A stretch of DNA of 64,000 nucleotides from Lachnospiraceae bacterium (GTDB lineage: Bacteria > Bacillota > Clostridia > Lachnospirales > Lachnospiraceae). Below, piece after piece: positions 56,296-63,864 of this stretch. The position numbers and the translations under genes are program-made. Under the pieces are notes generated by a model. That model was not told the origin of the DNA. It saw nothing but the letters and a program-made list of their open reading frames with translations, and searched no databases. The stretch is taken from contig JAFSTN010000019.1 in assembly GCA_017450485.1 (NCBI GenBank), forward strand, positions 21,014 to 85,013, in the 5' to 3' direction. Position 1 is the stretch's first letter, and every line of letters begins with the position of its first letter.

Positions 56296-56339
56296 GCGAT
56301 AATCCCCCTATGAGTCTACAACATATAGTCCCTCTATAC

Positions 56340-56368
56340 ATTATAGCTCTACCATATATTGGGCGCAA
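56340..56368 (-). promoter_or_regulatory. Promoter of the nuclease-thyA-folA operon
   Basis: TTGCGC (56363-56368), a 17-bp spacer, and TATAAT (56340-56345) on the minus strand. Predicted leader about 38 nt. Confidence 0.65.
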
Positions 56369-56388
56369 GCGTTTAAGCCAACCCGCAA

Positions 56389-56640
56389 TTATGCGAGTGC
56401 TTCGTCCAATGCCTTAGCAAGCTGGTCGGCACATGACGTGCCTCTGTTTTTGCACAGATTTCCGCGCAGGGTATCTGCGGCGTATTGCGCATCCTGGCCT
56501 TCAAGGAGCCTGCCGATGGCCTTCAGATTACCGTTACAGCCTCCCGTGAATTTAAGATTGTGGATTTTCTTTTCATCATCCAGTTCGTACTCGATCAGAA
56601 CCGAGCACACTCCGCTGGGTTTGTATGTGTACTGCTGCAT
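56389..56640 (-). CDS. TIGR03905/TSCPD domain-containing small protein
   Basis: 83 residues with the conserved run FTGGCNGNLKAIGRLLEG and a C-terminal RGTSCADQLAKAL, characteristic of the TSCPD family, which is related to a C-terminal domain of adenosylcobalamin-dependent ribonucleotide reductases. Conserved Cys at CNGN, CKNRG and SCAD suggest metal or thiol chemistry. AGGAGG lies 6 nt before the ATG, behind its own promoter. Function unknown. Confidence 0.88.
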   Translation of the reverse strand: MQQYTYKPSGVCSVLIEYELDDEKKIHNLKFTGGCNGNLKAIGRLLEGQDAQYAADTLRGNLCKNRGTSCADQLAKALDEALA

Positions 56641-56694
56641 ATTGAACCTCCTGTATATATCCGGATGTCGATCGATATCCTGTCTGTATCATTA

Positions 56695-56724
56695 AATATA
56701 CTTTCTTATACGACTTATGTGCAA
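56695..56724 (-). promoter_or_regulatory. Promoter of the TSCPD gene
   Basis: TTGCAC (56719-56724), an 18-bp spacer, and TATATT (56695-56700) on the minus strand, about 55 bp before the ATG. Confidence 0.55.
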
Positions 56725-56750
56725 GGTTTTTGAAGGAATCGGACCCGGTC

Positions 56751-56781
56751 AAAAAAACAGAGATCCCGGCATCCCGGGATC
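56751..56781 (-). terminator. Rho-independent terminator of the kinase operon
   Basis: A perfect 8-bp stem, GATCCCGG (56762-56769) with CCGGGATC (56774-56781), and a 4-nt loop. On the minus strand a run of seven T follows within 5 nt. It is about 100 bp after the histidine kinase stop. Confidence 0.85.
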
Positions 56782-56883
56782 CCCGCTTTATCAATTTTTC
56801 CACAATCGGACAAAGTAGCTCTTTCTGTCTTCAGTATCGGACAGCGCGATGATTATTCAACGGATAAGTCGTGAACCGTATGT

Positions 56884-58290
56884 TTATTGATGTGAACCGA
56901 TCATCATCACATTCAGAACGAACACATTTCCCCGTTCATCCTCTTCCTGCCTGATCTCTATCTCACCGTTGTATTTGCGTGCGATATTCCTGATATTCTT
57001 AAGCCCGTATCCGTGTCCGTCTTCGTTTTTGGCCGAATACGGTATTCCGTCATCCGACATATCAGATACCCTGCCCCCAGTCCGGTTTTTCACATTCAGG
57101 ATATATGTCGTCCCCCTGACGACAGATGTGACAGACACAGTCGGATCATCAATACAGACAGATGCTTCATATGCATTCTGCAACGCATTGGACAGTACAA
57201 CGCACATATCAAATGGATCGATATTCAGCTTCACCGGAAATATAAAAGATGCTTCAAACGGGATGCCGGCTTCCGCAAACCGGTCTGCAAAGCCCGATAG
57301 CGCAGCATCGGTGAACGGATTCCCGGTCCGTACGCGCGGAGTCAGATCTTCCAGGTTCTTTTGCCACCTGTCTATATACTCCGAAGCTTCACTGCGTTCT
57401 CCCGACTCTATCAGCCCCTGTATGACCGCCATATGATTACCCATATCATGTCGCATGGCACGCATCATCTCATAGGTATCCTCTATCTGTTCCATGTGAT
57501 GATGAATGTCTTCCGTCTGACTTTCCAGTGCTCTTCGCGCGTACTCCTCTTCCTGCCTGTCCCTGATCTGCTGATAGAAAATGATGATCACGAGGATCGA
57601 TGCATATGACAGTATGCAGAAAACGATCCTGTACGGATCGCCGGGGATATTCCCCTCGATACTTCCATTCTCGATCCCGTCCATCCACAGATAGAAATAT
57701 GACTGGATGATGGGCTTTACCACCAGAAAGGTACTGGTTGGAGCAAGCAGCATCACAAACTCCCGCCACGTGAGTTCCTCGCTCTTGCGTCTGTATTTCT
57801 TATGGAGCAGCCTGAATGAGAAAAAGAGTATCACTATCGCCAGACCATAAAAGACAACATTGTATACAACGAACTCGACCACGGCCACGGTAACGCTGCT
57901 TATCATCTGCTCAAACGAAAAAACGATATCTCTTTCATAGAAGCCGAGTTCGGACAGCATCTCCAACATGATCCACCATATCAGCGAAAAGACCGTGCAT
58001 ATGAATACTTTTTGCAAAGGATTCCGGCGATCGTCCAGCAGAAAAAGAACCAGACACGGCAGAACGAAACCGGTTATGGCCATTATCCTGCCCACCCATT
58101 GCGGCGCGTCCGTATACCGTCCGACGAGACCGATCAGCCAGTACAGAAAAGCAGCAAAATAGGCTGCACGTTTATTCCGAACAAAAGGTCCGGTCCAATA
58201 AGCATACAAAACGGCTGTGGCCGCGAAGAAAACCTCAAGTGTTATATTCATGAAAGTGTCAAAGAACTCAACGGAGACCTGCTCTGTCAT
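56884..58290 (-). CDS. GHKL-type sensor histidine kinase (AgrC-like)
   Basis: About six N-terminal helices (to residue 250), a coiled-coil linker, an H-box RHDMGNHMAVIQG near residue 280, and a GHKL ATPase domain with N-box SNALQNAYEA (about 372) and G-box DGHGYGLKNI (about 430). This is the class that pairs with LytTR regulators. Its start overlaps the regulator stop (ATGA). No agrB or agrD peptide genes are adjacent, so the signal is unknown. A terminator follows. Confidence 0.9.
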   Translation of the reverse strand: MTEQVSVEFFDTFMNITLEVFFAATAVLYAYWTGPFVRNKRAAYFAAFLYWLIGLVGRYTDAPQWVGRIMAITGFVLPCLVLFLLDDRRNPLQKVFICTVFSLIWWIMLEMLSELGFYERDIVFSFEQMISSVTVAVVEFVVYNVVFYGLAIVILFFSFRLLHKKYRRKSEELTWREFVMLLAPTSTFLVVKPIIQSYFYLWMDGIENGSIEGNIPGDPYRIVFCILSYASILVIIIFYQQIRDRQEEEYARRALESQTEDIHHHMEQIEDTYEMMRAMRHDMGNHMAVIQGLIESGERSEASEYIDRWQKNLEDLTPRVRTGNPFTDAALSGFADRFAEAGIPFEASFIFPVKLNIDPFDMCVVLSNALQNAYEASVCIDDPTVSVTSVVRGTTYILNVKNRTGGRVSDMSDDGIPYSAKNEDGHGYGLKNIRNIARKYNGEIEIRQEEDERGNVFVLNVMMIGSHQ

Positions 58291-59027
58291 AGTCGCTCCA
58301 ATCTCGTATAGTAAGACATATACGCTTTTACAAAATCGGGGTATTTGCCCCGAGCCACGGGGATGGGATTACCCATGACCGCAACGGACTTCGAATCATA
58401 TGAGCTCACATATTTCAGATTGATCAGATAAGCCCTGTGGATCCGGAAGAAATCGCTTCCCGACACGTGCTCGAGCTCGGTCATGCGACCATAGAATTCT
58501 ATGCACTCCTTGTCCTGCATATGCAGTACGATCCTGCGGTCAAATACCTCCGCATATGCTATGTCAGTCAGAATAACCCGTCTGTTGACACCGCCGCTTT
58601 TGACCGTAAACGATCTCGGCGGTACCTCTTCTTCATGTTCTCCCGAAAGAATATCAGCCACCGCTTTCCGCTCGTTTGCGACGGTTATTGCTTTACGGAT
58701 CGCGTCTGTCAGCCTGGACTTATCAAAAGGCTTAACGATATAATGAACCGCATCCACTTCAAACGCTTCAAAGACCGCATCTTCCAGGGCCGTCACAAAA
58801 ACAATGACAGCCCGGGATCCGGTGGTGCGCAGGATCCTGGCTGCCTTCATCCCGTCCATGCCGGGCATCTGGATATCCAGAAAAACGATATCGGCATCAG
58901 AGCCGTCCCTGAGAAGATCACCGGCATTCGGGAATGTAAGGATGTCGACATCAGATGAAACCTCTCTTACGCATTTTTCCAGGTAATTCCTTATGTCCTT
59001 TTCATCATCACATATCGCCAGTTTCAT
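58287..59027 (-). CDS. LytTR-family response regulator (AgrA-like)
   Basis: The receiver domain MKLAICDDEKDIRNYL has phospho-acceptor Asp in IVFLDIQMPGMDG and a KPF block. The LytTR DNA-binding domain (about 150-245) has the FFRIHRAYLINLKYV signature. ATG 59027 has GGGAG 6 nt upstream; the longer frame runs back through a hairpin. It lies 87 bp after the coiled-coil gene and is coupled to the kinase by a 4-bp overlap. It probably binds the LytTR-type repeats at 60172-60201, which would make the operon autoregulated. Confidence 0.93.
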   Translation of the reverse strand: MKLAICDDEKDIRNYLEKCVREVSSDVDILTFPNAGDLLRDGSDADIVFLDIQMPGMDGMKAARILRTTGSRAVIVFVTALEDAVFEAFEVDAVHYIVKPFDKSRLTDAIRKAITVANERKAVADILSGEHEEEVPPRSFTVKSGGVNRRVILTDIAYAEVFDRRIVLHMQDKECIEFYGRMTELEHVSGSDFFRIHRAYLINLKYVSSYDSKSVAVMGNPIPVARGKYPDFVKAYMSYYTRLERL

Positions 59028-59047
59028 AATCGCTCCCATAAACCCAC

Positions 59048-59088
59048 GGCAGCACCCGGCTGCATGAAAAGCATGCTCAGGTGCTGCC
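59048..59088 (-). other. Stable intercistronic hairpin before the LytTR gene
   Basis: A perfect 9-bp outer stem (59048-59056 with 59080-59088), a small internal loop, an inner 5-bp stem GCATG/CATGC and an AAAAG loop. No T-tract follows on either strand, so it is more likely an mRNA processing or stability element, or a partial attenuator, than a terminator. Confidence 0.6.
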
Positions 59089-59114
59089 ATTGTAAATGTG
59101 TACAACACAATACT

Positions 59115-60041
59115 CTAAACCTGTTCGTCCACGACCGCTCCCTTGACATCAGTCTCGATAAGCTTGAGCTTATTCATGAGTTTGTTTATCTCACTGTCCG
59201 GATCGGATGTGTCCAACTCTTTAACGGACATCCTGTCCGCAGCCTCGAGGATCTCTTCGGTAAGTTCCTCTCGTTCTTCCTTTTTCTCTTTTGCGGCTTC
59301 GATACGCTCTTCGAGTTTCTCTTTCTCCTCTTTGGCTTTCTCTGCCTCCTCGCGTTTCTCCTCGATCTGCTCGTCGATATGAGCCATGGCGTCGCCTATG
59401 ACCATGCCTGCGACTTCTTTGCCTGCAGCCTCCATGATCGAATCAGCCCGGTCCCATGCATCACCTGCCGGATCGGTCTTCAGACGTTCGACTGTCATAT
59501 CACGCATCGTCATATTCTCTATGCGTACGCCTGTCTCAGCTTCTTTAAGTTTATCCTGATGAACTTTCTTCTCACGAAGAAGAGGAAGTGCACGTTCCTG
59601 ATACTCGGTCAGCCCGGATGGGACCTCCTCGTCATCAACCAGCGTCCTTAACTCCTTCTCCTCCTGTGAATCCGGATCAACGCCGTATTTCTCGCGCAGA
59701 TCACTGATCTCATTATCTATGTCCTTAACAGCCTTCTGCGATTTATTTATCGTTCGGGAAAGGTCACCGATACGAGCATTACGTGCTTTCATATCCTCAT
59801 CGATACTCAGGTCTCCGGCGAGAGCATCACGTATAAACTTCATTGCCTGCTGCCTGGCCTTACCGAGTCTTGCGCCTACAGGATCCAATGCCTCTGCCAA
59901 ACCCGAAGCATTGACTGATCTAATATTCTTTTTTGAAGCCGGTGATCGTCCGGTATTCCCGACCGGAATACCTCCAAACTGCCCCGTCGATGCAGAGCGG
60001 TCCCCTGAATACGGGTATATTGAATTTATTCTCCCTGCCAT
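59115..60041 (-). CDS. Coiled-coil protein of unknown function, first gene of the LytTR operon
   Basis: 308 residues from ATG 60041, which has GGAGG 7 nt upstream; the ATG two codons earlier is too close to that site. The N-terminus is low-complexity (GDRSASTGQFGGIPVGNTGRS), the middle helical, and residues about 225-275 a highly charged coiled coil (EEAEKAKEEKEKLEERI). There is no signal peptide or membrane helix. I do not recognise the family. It is transcribed from a promoter 11 bp from a LytTR-type box, so it is a likely direct target of the two-component system it precedes. Confidence 0.72.
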   Translation of the reverse strand: MAGRINSIYPYSGDRSASTGQFGGIPVGNTGRSPASKKNIRSVNASGLAEALDPVGARLGKARQQAMKFIRDALAGDLSIDEDMKARNARIGDLSRTINKSQKAVKDIDNEISDLREKYGVDPDSQEEKELRTLVDDEEVPSGLTEYQERALPLLREKKVHQDKLKEAETGVRIENMTMRDMTVERLKTDPAGDAWDRADSIMEAAGKEVAGMVIGDAMAHIDEQIEEKREEAEKAKEEKEKLEERIEAAKEKKEEREELTEEILEAADRMSVKELDTSDPDSEINKLMNKLKLIETDVKGAVVDEQV

Positions 60042-60064
60042 AGTCATTCCTCCGTGAATGAAGT

Positions 60065-60106
60065 CCGGTGCTCTGCACCGGTTTCAGCGTACGAAATCCG
60101 TTTCGT
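60065..60106 (-). other. Two adjacent 5'-UTR hairpins upstream of the coiled-coil gene
   Basis: CCGGTGC/GCACCGG (60065-60081, loop 3 nt) and ACGAAA/TTTCGT (60091-60106, loop 4 nt) are both perfect stems. They lie in the predicted leader between the promoter and the GGAGG site. Role unknown. Confidence 0.55.
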
Positions 60107-60128
60107 TACTATTGGGGTTACTATTTGG
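60105..60128. repeat. Two tandem 12-bp repeats in the leader
   Basis: GTTACTATTGGG followed immediately by GTTACTATTTGG (one mismatch), near the predicted transcription start. The 12-bp period does not match the LytTR 21-bp spacing. Confidence 0.7.
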
Positions 60129-60132
60129 AGTA

Positions 60133-60161
60133 ATCATATCAAGGCGGCAGTCTGTTTACAA
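60133..60161 (-). promoter_or_regulatory. Promoter of the coiled-coil/LytTR/kinase operon
   Basis: TTGTAA (60156-60161), a 17-bp spacer, and TATGAT (60133-60138) with an extended TG on the minus strand. The start site is predicted near 60126, giving a leader of about 85 nt. Confidence 0.65.
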
Positions 60162-60171
60162 TGCATATGTC

Positions 60172-60201
60172 GTGAACGGAAGAAAAAACGACGTGAACGG
60201 T
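60172..60201 (-). promoter_or_regulatory. LytTR-type direct-repeat operator
   Basis: On the minus strand ACCGTTCAC (60193-60201) and TCCGTTCAC (60172-60180) start exactly 21 bp apart (9-bp repeats, 12-bp spacer). Each matches the LytTR consensus [TA][AC][CA]GTTN[AG][TG] at 8 of 9 positions. The proximal repeat ends 10 bp before the -35, the expected position for activation. Confidence 0.75.
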
Positions 60202-60205
60202 AAGC

Positions 60206-61057
60206 TTATTTGATATGAGCGGATCGATCTGCAGTTTTTCCGTAAGTGATGGCATTGTATCTGCACGCTTTACGGCATTCGCCGCAGTGGATGCATTCGC
60301 GGTCACCCACGTGCTTCGTATCCATGAGGCAGTGGCTGATGCAGGCATTGCATCCCACGCATTTATCCGGATCAACGTGTATGCCGAAGAAAGCTATCGG
60401 ATTGAAGAAAGAATATATCGCGCCGAGCGGACAGATAAAACGGCAGAACGCTCTGAAACAGACCATGCATATCAGGATACACAGCACCAGAATGAATACT
60501 TTCCATGAGAAAAGGAATCCTGCCTTAGATTTAAGCATCTCACTCATGGCAACCAGCGGGATGCCGGCTTCGAGAGTACCGGCCGGGCAAATGTATTTGC
60601 AGAAGCCGGGAACAAGTCTGACTATCGGGATCGCGATCACGAAGACCGCCAGGATCACATATTTCAGGCAGGAAAGGATGGCTGTTGCGCGGTTCTTTTT
60701 GATCTTCGGAAGCGGGATCTTATAGAGAAGCTCCTGGATCAGGCCGAAGGGGCACAAGAAACCGCATATGACACGTCCAAGCAAAACACCGAAGAACAGC
60801 AGCGTACCGAAGACATATAACGGAAGGCGGTATGAAGAAGATGATATCGCATACTGAAGACTGCCGAGCGGACAGGACGCTACGGCTCCGGGACATGAGT
60901 AGCAGTTAAGGCCGGGAACACACACGCCCTTAAGCTGTCCCTTGGAGATGGTCCCGCGCACGAAGCCCGGCAGATTGCAGTTGTACATAACAGCCGTGAT
61001 CAGCTGGATGTATCTGCGCCGGTATTCTCTGAGATTATCCGCAAGCTTAGCCTTCAT
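60206..61057 (-). CDS. Membrane 4Fe-4S-binding protein (NapH/NosR-like)
   Basis: Several membrane helices with conserved Cys-Pro pairs (GFLCPFG, KYICPAG, RFICPLG) and a C-terminal pair of ferredoxin clusters (CVGCNACISHC and CIHCGECRKAC). It would pass electrons across or along the membrane. I chose ATG 61057 because it overlaps the CXXC mini-protein stop as ATGA; a GTG at 61072 is the longer alternative. With the mini-protein and the TlpA lipoprotein it forms a redox trio seen in other Clostridia. The redox partner is unknown. Confidence 0.88.
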   Translation of the reverse strand: MKAKLADNLREYRRRYIQLITAVMYNCNLPGFVRGTISKGQLKGVCVPGLNCYSCPGAVASCPLGSLQYAISSSSYRLPLYVFGTLLFFGVLLGRVICGFLCPFGLIQELLYKIPLPKIKKNRATAILSCLKYVILAVFVIAIPIVRLVPGFCKYICPAGTLEAGIPLVAMSEMLKSKAGFLFSWKVFILVLCILICMVCFRAFCRFICPLGAIYSFFNPIAFFGIHVDPDKCVGCNACISHCLMDTKHVGDRECIHCGECRKACRYNAITYGKTADRSAHIK

Positions 61058-61209
61058 CCTATCCCGATGCACTCCATACAGATACGGACCGCACGGGCCC
61101 TCACATCATCAAAAGCTCCGGTAACGAAGCCGATGACCAGCAATGTGACAGATGTCATAAGAAGTGCCCATTTGATTATTGTTTTGAGATTTATCCCGGT
61201 TCTGTCCAT
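61054..61209 (-). CDS. CD1871A-family CXXC mini-protein
   Basis: 51 residues, too short for most gene callers. One hydrophobic helix (IIKWALLMTSVTLLVIGFV) is followed by a C-terminal ICMECIGIG, the hallmark of the CD1871A-type CXXC family (here C-x2-C). GGAAG lies 4 nt before the ATG at 61209. Its stop overlaps the 4Fe-4S gene start by 4 bp and the TlpA gene ends 57 bp upstream. It probably sits in the membrane as a thiol redox relay between those two proteins (inference). Confidence 0.85.
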   Translation of the reverse strand: MDRTGINLKTIIKWALLMTSVTLLVIGFVTGAFDDVRARAVRICMECIGIG

Positions 61210-61266
61210 ATTCTTCCAATCAAGTTCAGATTACGGCACGGAGTTATTTCAGATAACTGTTTTATA

Positions 61267-62097
61267 TTATTTCAGATAACTGTCCAGTTGCTTCATCGTC
61301 ATGTTAAAATCGGCGCCGTCCAGTATGCCGCCGATCATTCGCCCCTCTCTGTCAACGAAGAATGAGGATGGTACATACTGGATATCATAGATGACATATG
61401 CCAGCTCGTCATCCAGACACAGATTGGTAAAATCTGCTCCGGCCCCGTCGAGGATCTGCTGTGCATATGTCGCGCCGGCCGTGTCGTCTTCATATACATC
61501 GCAGACTACCGCTATCAGATTGACGTTGTCGGGTAGATTCGGATATGTCCCGGCATAGTCAGGCATTTCAGAGATGCACGGCCCGCAATAGGTCCCCCAG
61601 ATATGTACGATAGTGATATCGTAATCCGAGAAGATGTCCTCAGTCACTCGCTCTCCGTCCAGAGTGCGTGTGGTAAAAGTGATAGGATCTCCGCTTCCTG
61701 ATGGTACGTTAGATACGGTCTGAGTGCCGGATGCGGCTTGAGTGTCGGATGCGGCCTGAGTGCCGGATGTACCTGCAGCCGGAGCCTGTCCGGATCCGTC
61801 GTCATCGTTCTGTGCCGGCATATAACTGTCCGAGAATCCCGCACCCATCACGGAGTCAATAACAGCATCGTAATTCGAATCAAATGTATCCTCATCGAAC
61901 TCGCCCGATAGGATATCCGAATCAACGGCACCGGACTCCGTCTCCGATCCGTAAGCATCCGTCAGCTCATCATCTTCATCGATTATCCCGACAACGTCCG
62001 ACGGCTCATCTTCAAGCATTTCGTCCAGCATGCCGCACCCTGTGAGCATGCTTGCAGTCAGTACTGCGGCCAGTATTACAGCTGTATATTTCTTCAT
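61267..62097 (-). CDS. TlpA/ResA-like thioredoxin-fold lipoprotein
   Basis: The lipobox LTGC (Cys near residue 21) anchors it outside the cell. A long acidic and Ser/Thr/Ala-rich linker (about 25-130), including three TQAASD-like units from an 18-bp DNA repeat, leads to a thioredoxin fold with the redox motif WGTYCGPC near residue 169 and cis-Pro region YVPSSFFVD. It would exchange thiols on exported proteins or pass electrons to the neighbouring CXXC and 4Fe-4S proteins. Its ATG overlaps the YwaF-like stop (ATGA). Confidence 0.92.
   Translation of the reverse strand: MKKYTAVILAAVLTASMLTGCGMLDEMLEDEPSDVVGIIDEDDELTDAYGSETESGAVDSDILSGEFDEDTFDSNYDAVIDSVMGAGFSDSYMPAQNDDDGSGQAPAAGTSGTQAASDTQAASGTQTVSNVPSGSGDPITFTTRTLDGERVTEDIFSDYDITIVHIWGTYCGPCISEMPDYAGTYPNLPDNVNLIAVVCDVYEDDTAGATYAQQILDGAGADFTNLCLDDELAYVIYDIQYVPSSFFVDREGRMIGGILDGADFNMTMKQLDSYLK
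61721..61774 (-). repeat. Three tandem 18-bp repeats in the TlpA linker
   Basis: Units 61721-61738, 61739-61756 and 61757-61774 differ by only a few bases and encode six-residue TQAASD-like units. This is an in-frame tandem array that could vary in copy number without affecting the catalytic domain. Confidence 0.8.
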
Positions 62098-62840
62098 ATC
62101 TTTTTCCTTTTTGAACCACTGACTCCGTCCCCGGGGGTCATTTTTTGAAATAAGAGGTTTATGAGCACTATCTCGGCGATCACTGTCACACCGAAAGCAG
62201 CCATATATGCCCCGTAGCCATATCTATTATACACGGAAGTGAACGGTGATCCCAGAGAAGGATTGAGCAGAAACATGTAGTTCGCATGGAAATGCCTGTC
62301 AAAGATATAAACGGGAACCGCAACGATGCAGAGAAATACCAGGCTCTTATAAGCTTCCCTTACAGCCGGAACGATCTCTCCGTCCATGAGCAGAATCGCC
62401 GTATACAGTATGATAAGCGTGTGAAACAGATTGCTCTCGATCGTGATGAAGTGTATGGGCGGATACATCGTGCCGTCGGTAAAAACGATCGCCATGACCG
62501 CACCGGGCCCTAGAACCGCAAATACAGCCTGTCTAAGTACGGATACCGCATACTCCGGTAAAGCCTTTCCGAAGTACTCATAAACAAAACAGACAAATCC
62601 GGCTATGCTGCACAGATGAAGCGGCAGATCATAAATGATATTGTCTCCGGCCAGGCACACATACAGCTGGCGAAGTGCGATCAGCAGTATCATGCCTGCT
62701 GCCATGCATCGCCTCATGACCGGCTTACCGGACGAACTGAGCCTGCGATACAGGATACAGCCTGCAACGATCAGGCAGATACACAGTATCATTATCGTGA
62801 TATGCTCGCTGTGAAACAGTTCGTATTTCTCACAGCCCAT
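62094..62840 (-). CDS. YwaF/TIGR02206-like integral membrane protein
   Basis: 248 residues with about seven hydrophobic segments and the characteristic LPLHLCSIAGF and PPIHFITIESNLFH blocks of the YwaF/TIGR02206 family, whose function is unknown. GGAGG lies 9 nt before the ATG. The ribosome site and first codons are nearly identical to those of the upstream hydrolase gene. It heads the TlpA-CXXC-4Fe-4S run and is coupled to TlpA by a 4-bp overlap. Confidence 0.82.
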   Translation of the reverse strand: MGCEKYELFHSEHITIMILCICLIVAGCILYRRLSSSGKPVMRRCMAAGMILLIALRQLYVCLAGDNIIYDLPLHLCSIAGFVCFVYEYFGKALPEYAVSVLRQAVFAVLGPGAVMAIVFTDGTMYPPIHFITIESNLFHTLIILYTAILLMDGEIVPAVREAYKSLVFLCIVAVPVYIFDRHFHANYMFLLNPSLGSPFTSVYNRYGYGAYMAAFGVTVIAEIVLINLLFQKMTPGDGVSGSKRKKI

Positions 62841-62855
62841 TCTTCAGCTCCTCCA
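62832..62855 (-). repeat. Duplicated translation-initiation segment (copy at YwaF-like start)
   Basis: 24 bp covering GGAGG, the spacer, ATG and first codons; 23 of 24 bases match 63711-63734. Confidence 0.75.
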
Positions 62856-62909
62856 ATGATCTAAAGGGTAAGCGGGACCGTGAACACCCGCATATCTCAA
62901 TTCCGGTAT

Positions 62910-63719
62910 TTACTCCCTGCAAAACGCAAATGCTCTGTCATAGAAGTCCTTTGCCTCTTCAAAAGTTCCGTGGCCAAGCCCTTCATATACAAACAGTTCG
63001 CTGCCGGATATCCCGTTTTTCAATTCTCCGGGAGCATCGTTTCCTACCGTTTTATCATCACTCCCGGCTATGATGAGCGTCGGGCAGCTGATCTTTGACA
63101 GTTCATTGCGGACGTCAAACCGCAGGATCGCATTTGCATTTTTCAGAAAACGGTCATATGATGACGGTCTGGTAAATCGGGCAAGCAGCGGGAAAAACCT
63201 CCGGTTCTTCTGCAGATATCTGTCAGAATACATTCTTTCCGCAGTATCCACCATCAGGGCTGTGTGATCTCCGCGCTTCGCCATGTCGAACCAGGTCGAA
63301 ACGGAATCTGTTGCAACAGCATTGGCATACGGAGCCGTAACAGCAAGGATCAGTCGCTCCACAACCTCCGGGTGCCTGATTGCAATGCACTGTGCGATCA
63401 TGCCTCCCTGAGAAACCCCAAGTACGCAGGCCCTGTCGATCCCAAGATCCTTCATCACCATGACCTGATCATCTGACATATCCTCAATACTGTATCCTTC
63501 CGGCATAGCATTCTTCCTGCTGAACATATAGACAGTGCAGTCAGCGAAAAACTTTTTATATGGCGCAGAAAGCAGCATAGCCTTTCCTTTAACGGTTGCA
63601 AGTCCGTCCGATAAGCCCGGCAGGACAACCACTTTTTTCTCCCCGGTTCCAAAAGATACATAATACATATCGGTATCTCCGATTTTCACGCATCCGTTGA
63701 CTATATTTTTACAGCCCAT
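62910..63719 (-). CDS. Alpha/beta hydrolase
   Basis: 269 residues. The nucleophile elbow GVSQGG (Ser near residue 102), a catalytic Asp in AGSDDKTVG and His in GLGHGTFEE form a complete triad; LPGLSDG near residue 35 is the likely oxyanion region. No signal peptide, so it is cytosolic. The substrate (ester, lactone or other) cannot be told. It precedes the YwaF-like gene by 69 bp, and the two share nearly identical initiation regions. Confidence 0.87.
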   Translation of the reverse strand: MGCKNIVNGCVKIGDTDMYYVSFGTGEKKVVVLPGLSDGLATVKGKAMLLSAPYKKFFADCTVYMFSRKNAMPEGYSIEDMSDDQVMVMKDLGIDRACVLGVSQGGMIAQCIAIRHPEVVERLILAVTAPYANAVATDSVSTWFDMAKRGDHTALMVDTAERMYSDRYLQKNRRFFPLLARFTRPSSYDRFLKNANAILRFDVRNELSKISCPTLIIAGSDDKTVGNDAPGELKNGISGSELFVYEGLGHGTFEEAKDFYDRAFAFCRE

Positions 63720-63734
63720 TCTTCAGCACCTCCA
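63711..63734 (-). repeat. Duplicated translation-initiation segment (copy at hydrolase start)
   Basis: Pairs with 62832-62855, 879 bp away. The identity stops on both sides, so only the initiation segment is shared. Confidence 0.75.
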
Positions 63735-63864
63735 AATGACCTTTATCTACGTAAAACCCAGTGTTTTCACAGCTTAACAGATTTTTCTACCACGAAAAAG
63801 GCCCGGTTCAACAAAAAAAGAACTCCCTTTTTACAAAAGTGTTTCTATATGTACAAACTTGAAT

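Noticed and set aside
56869-56880. A CGTGAACCG sequence resembling a LytTR half-site near the kinase stop
   Set aside because: No second repeat lies 21 bp away, so it does not form a LytTR box.
60105-60128. Tandem GTTACTATT repeats as a LytTR site
   Set aside because: The repeat period is 12 bp rather than 21 and the sequence departs from the consensus at several positions.
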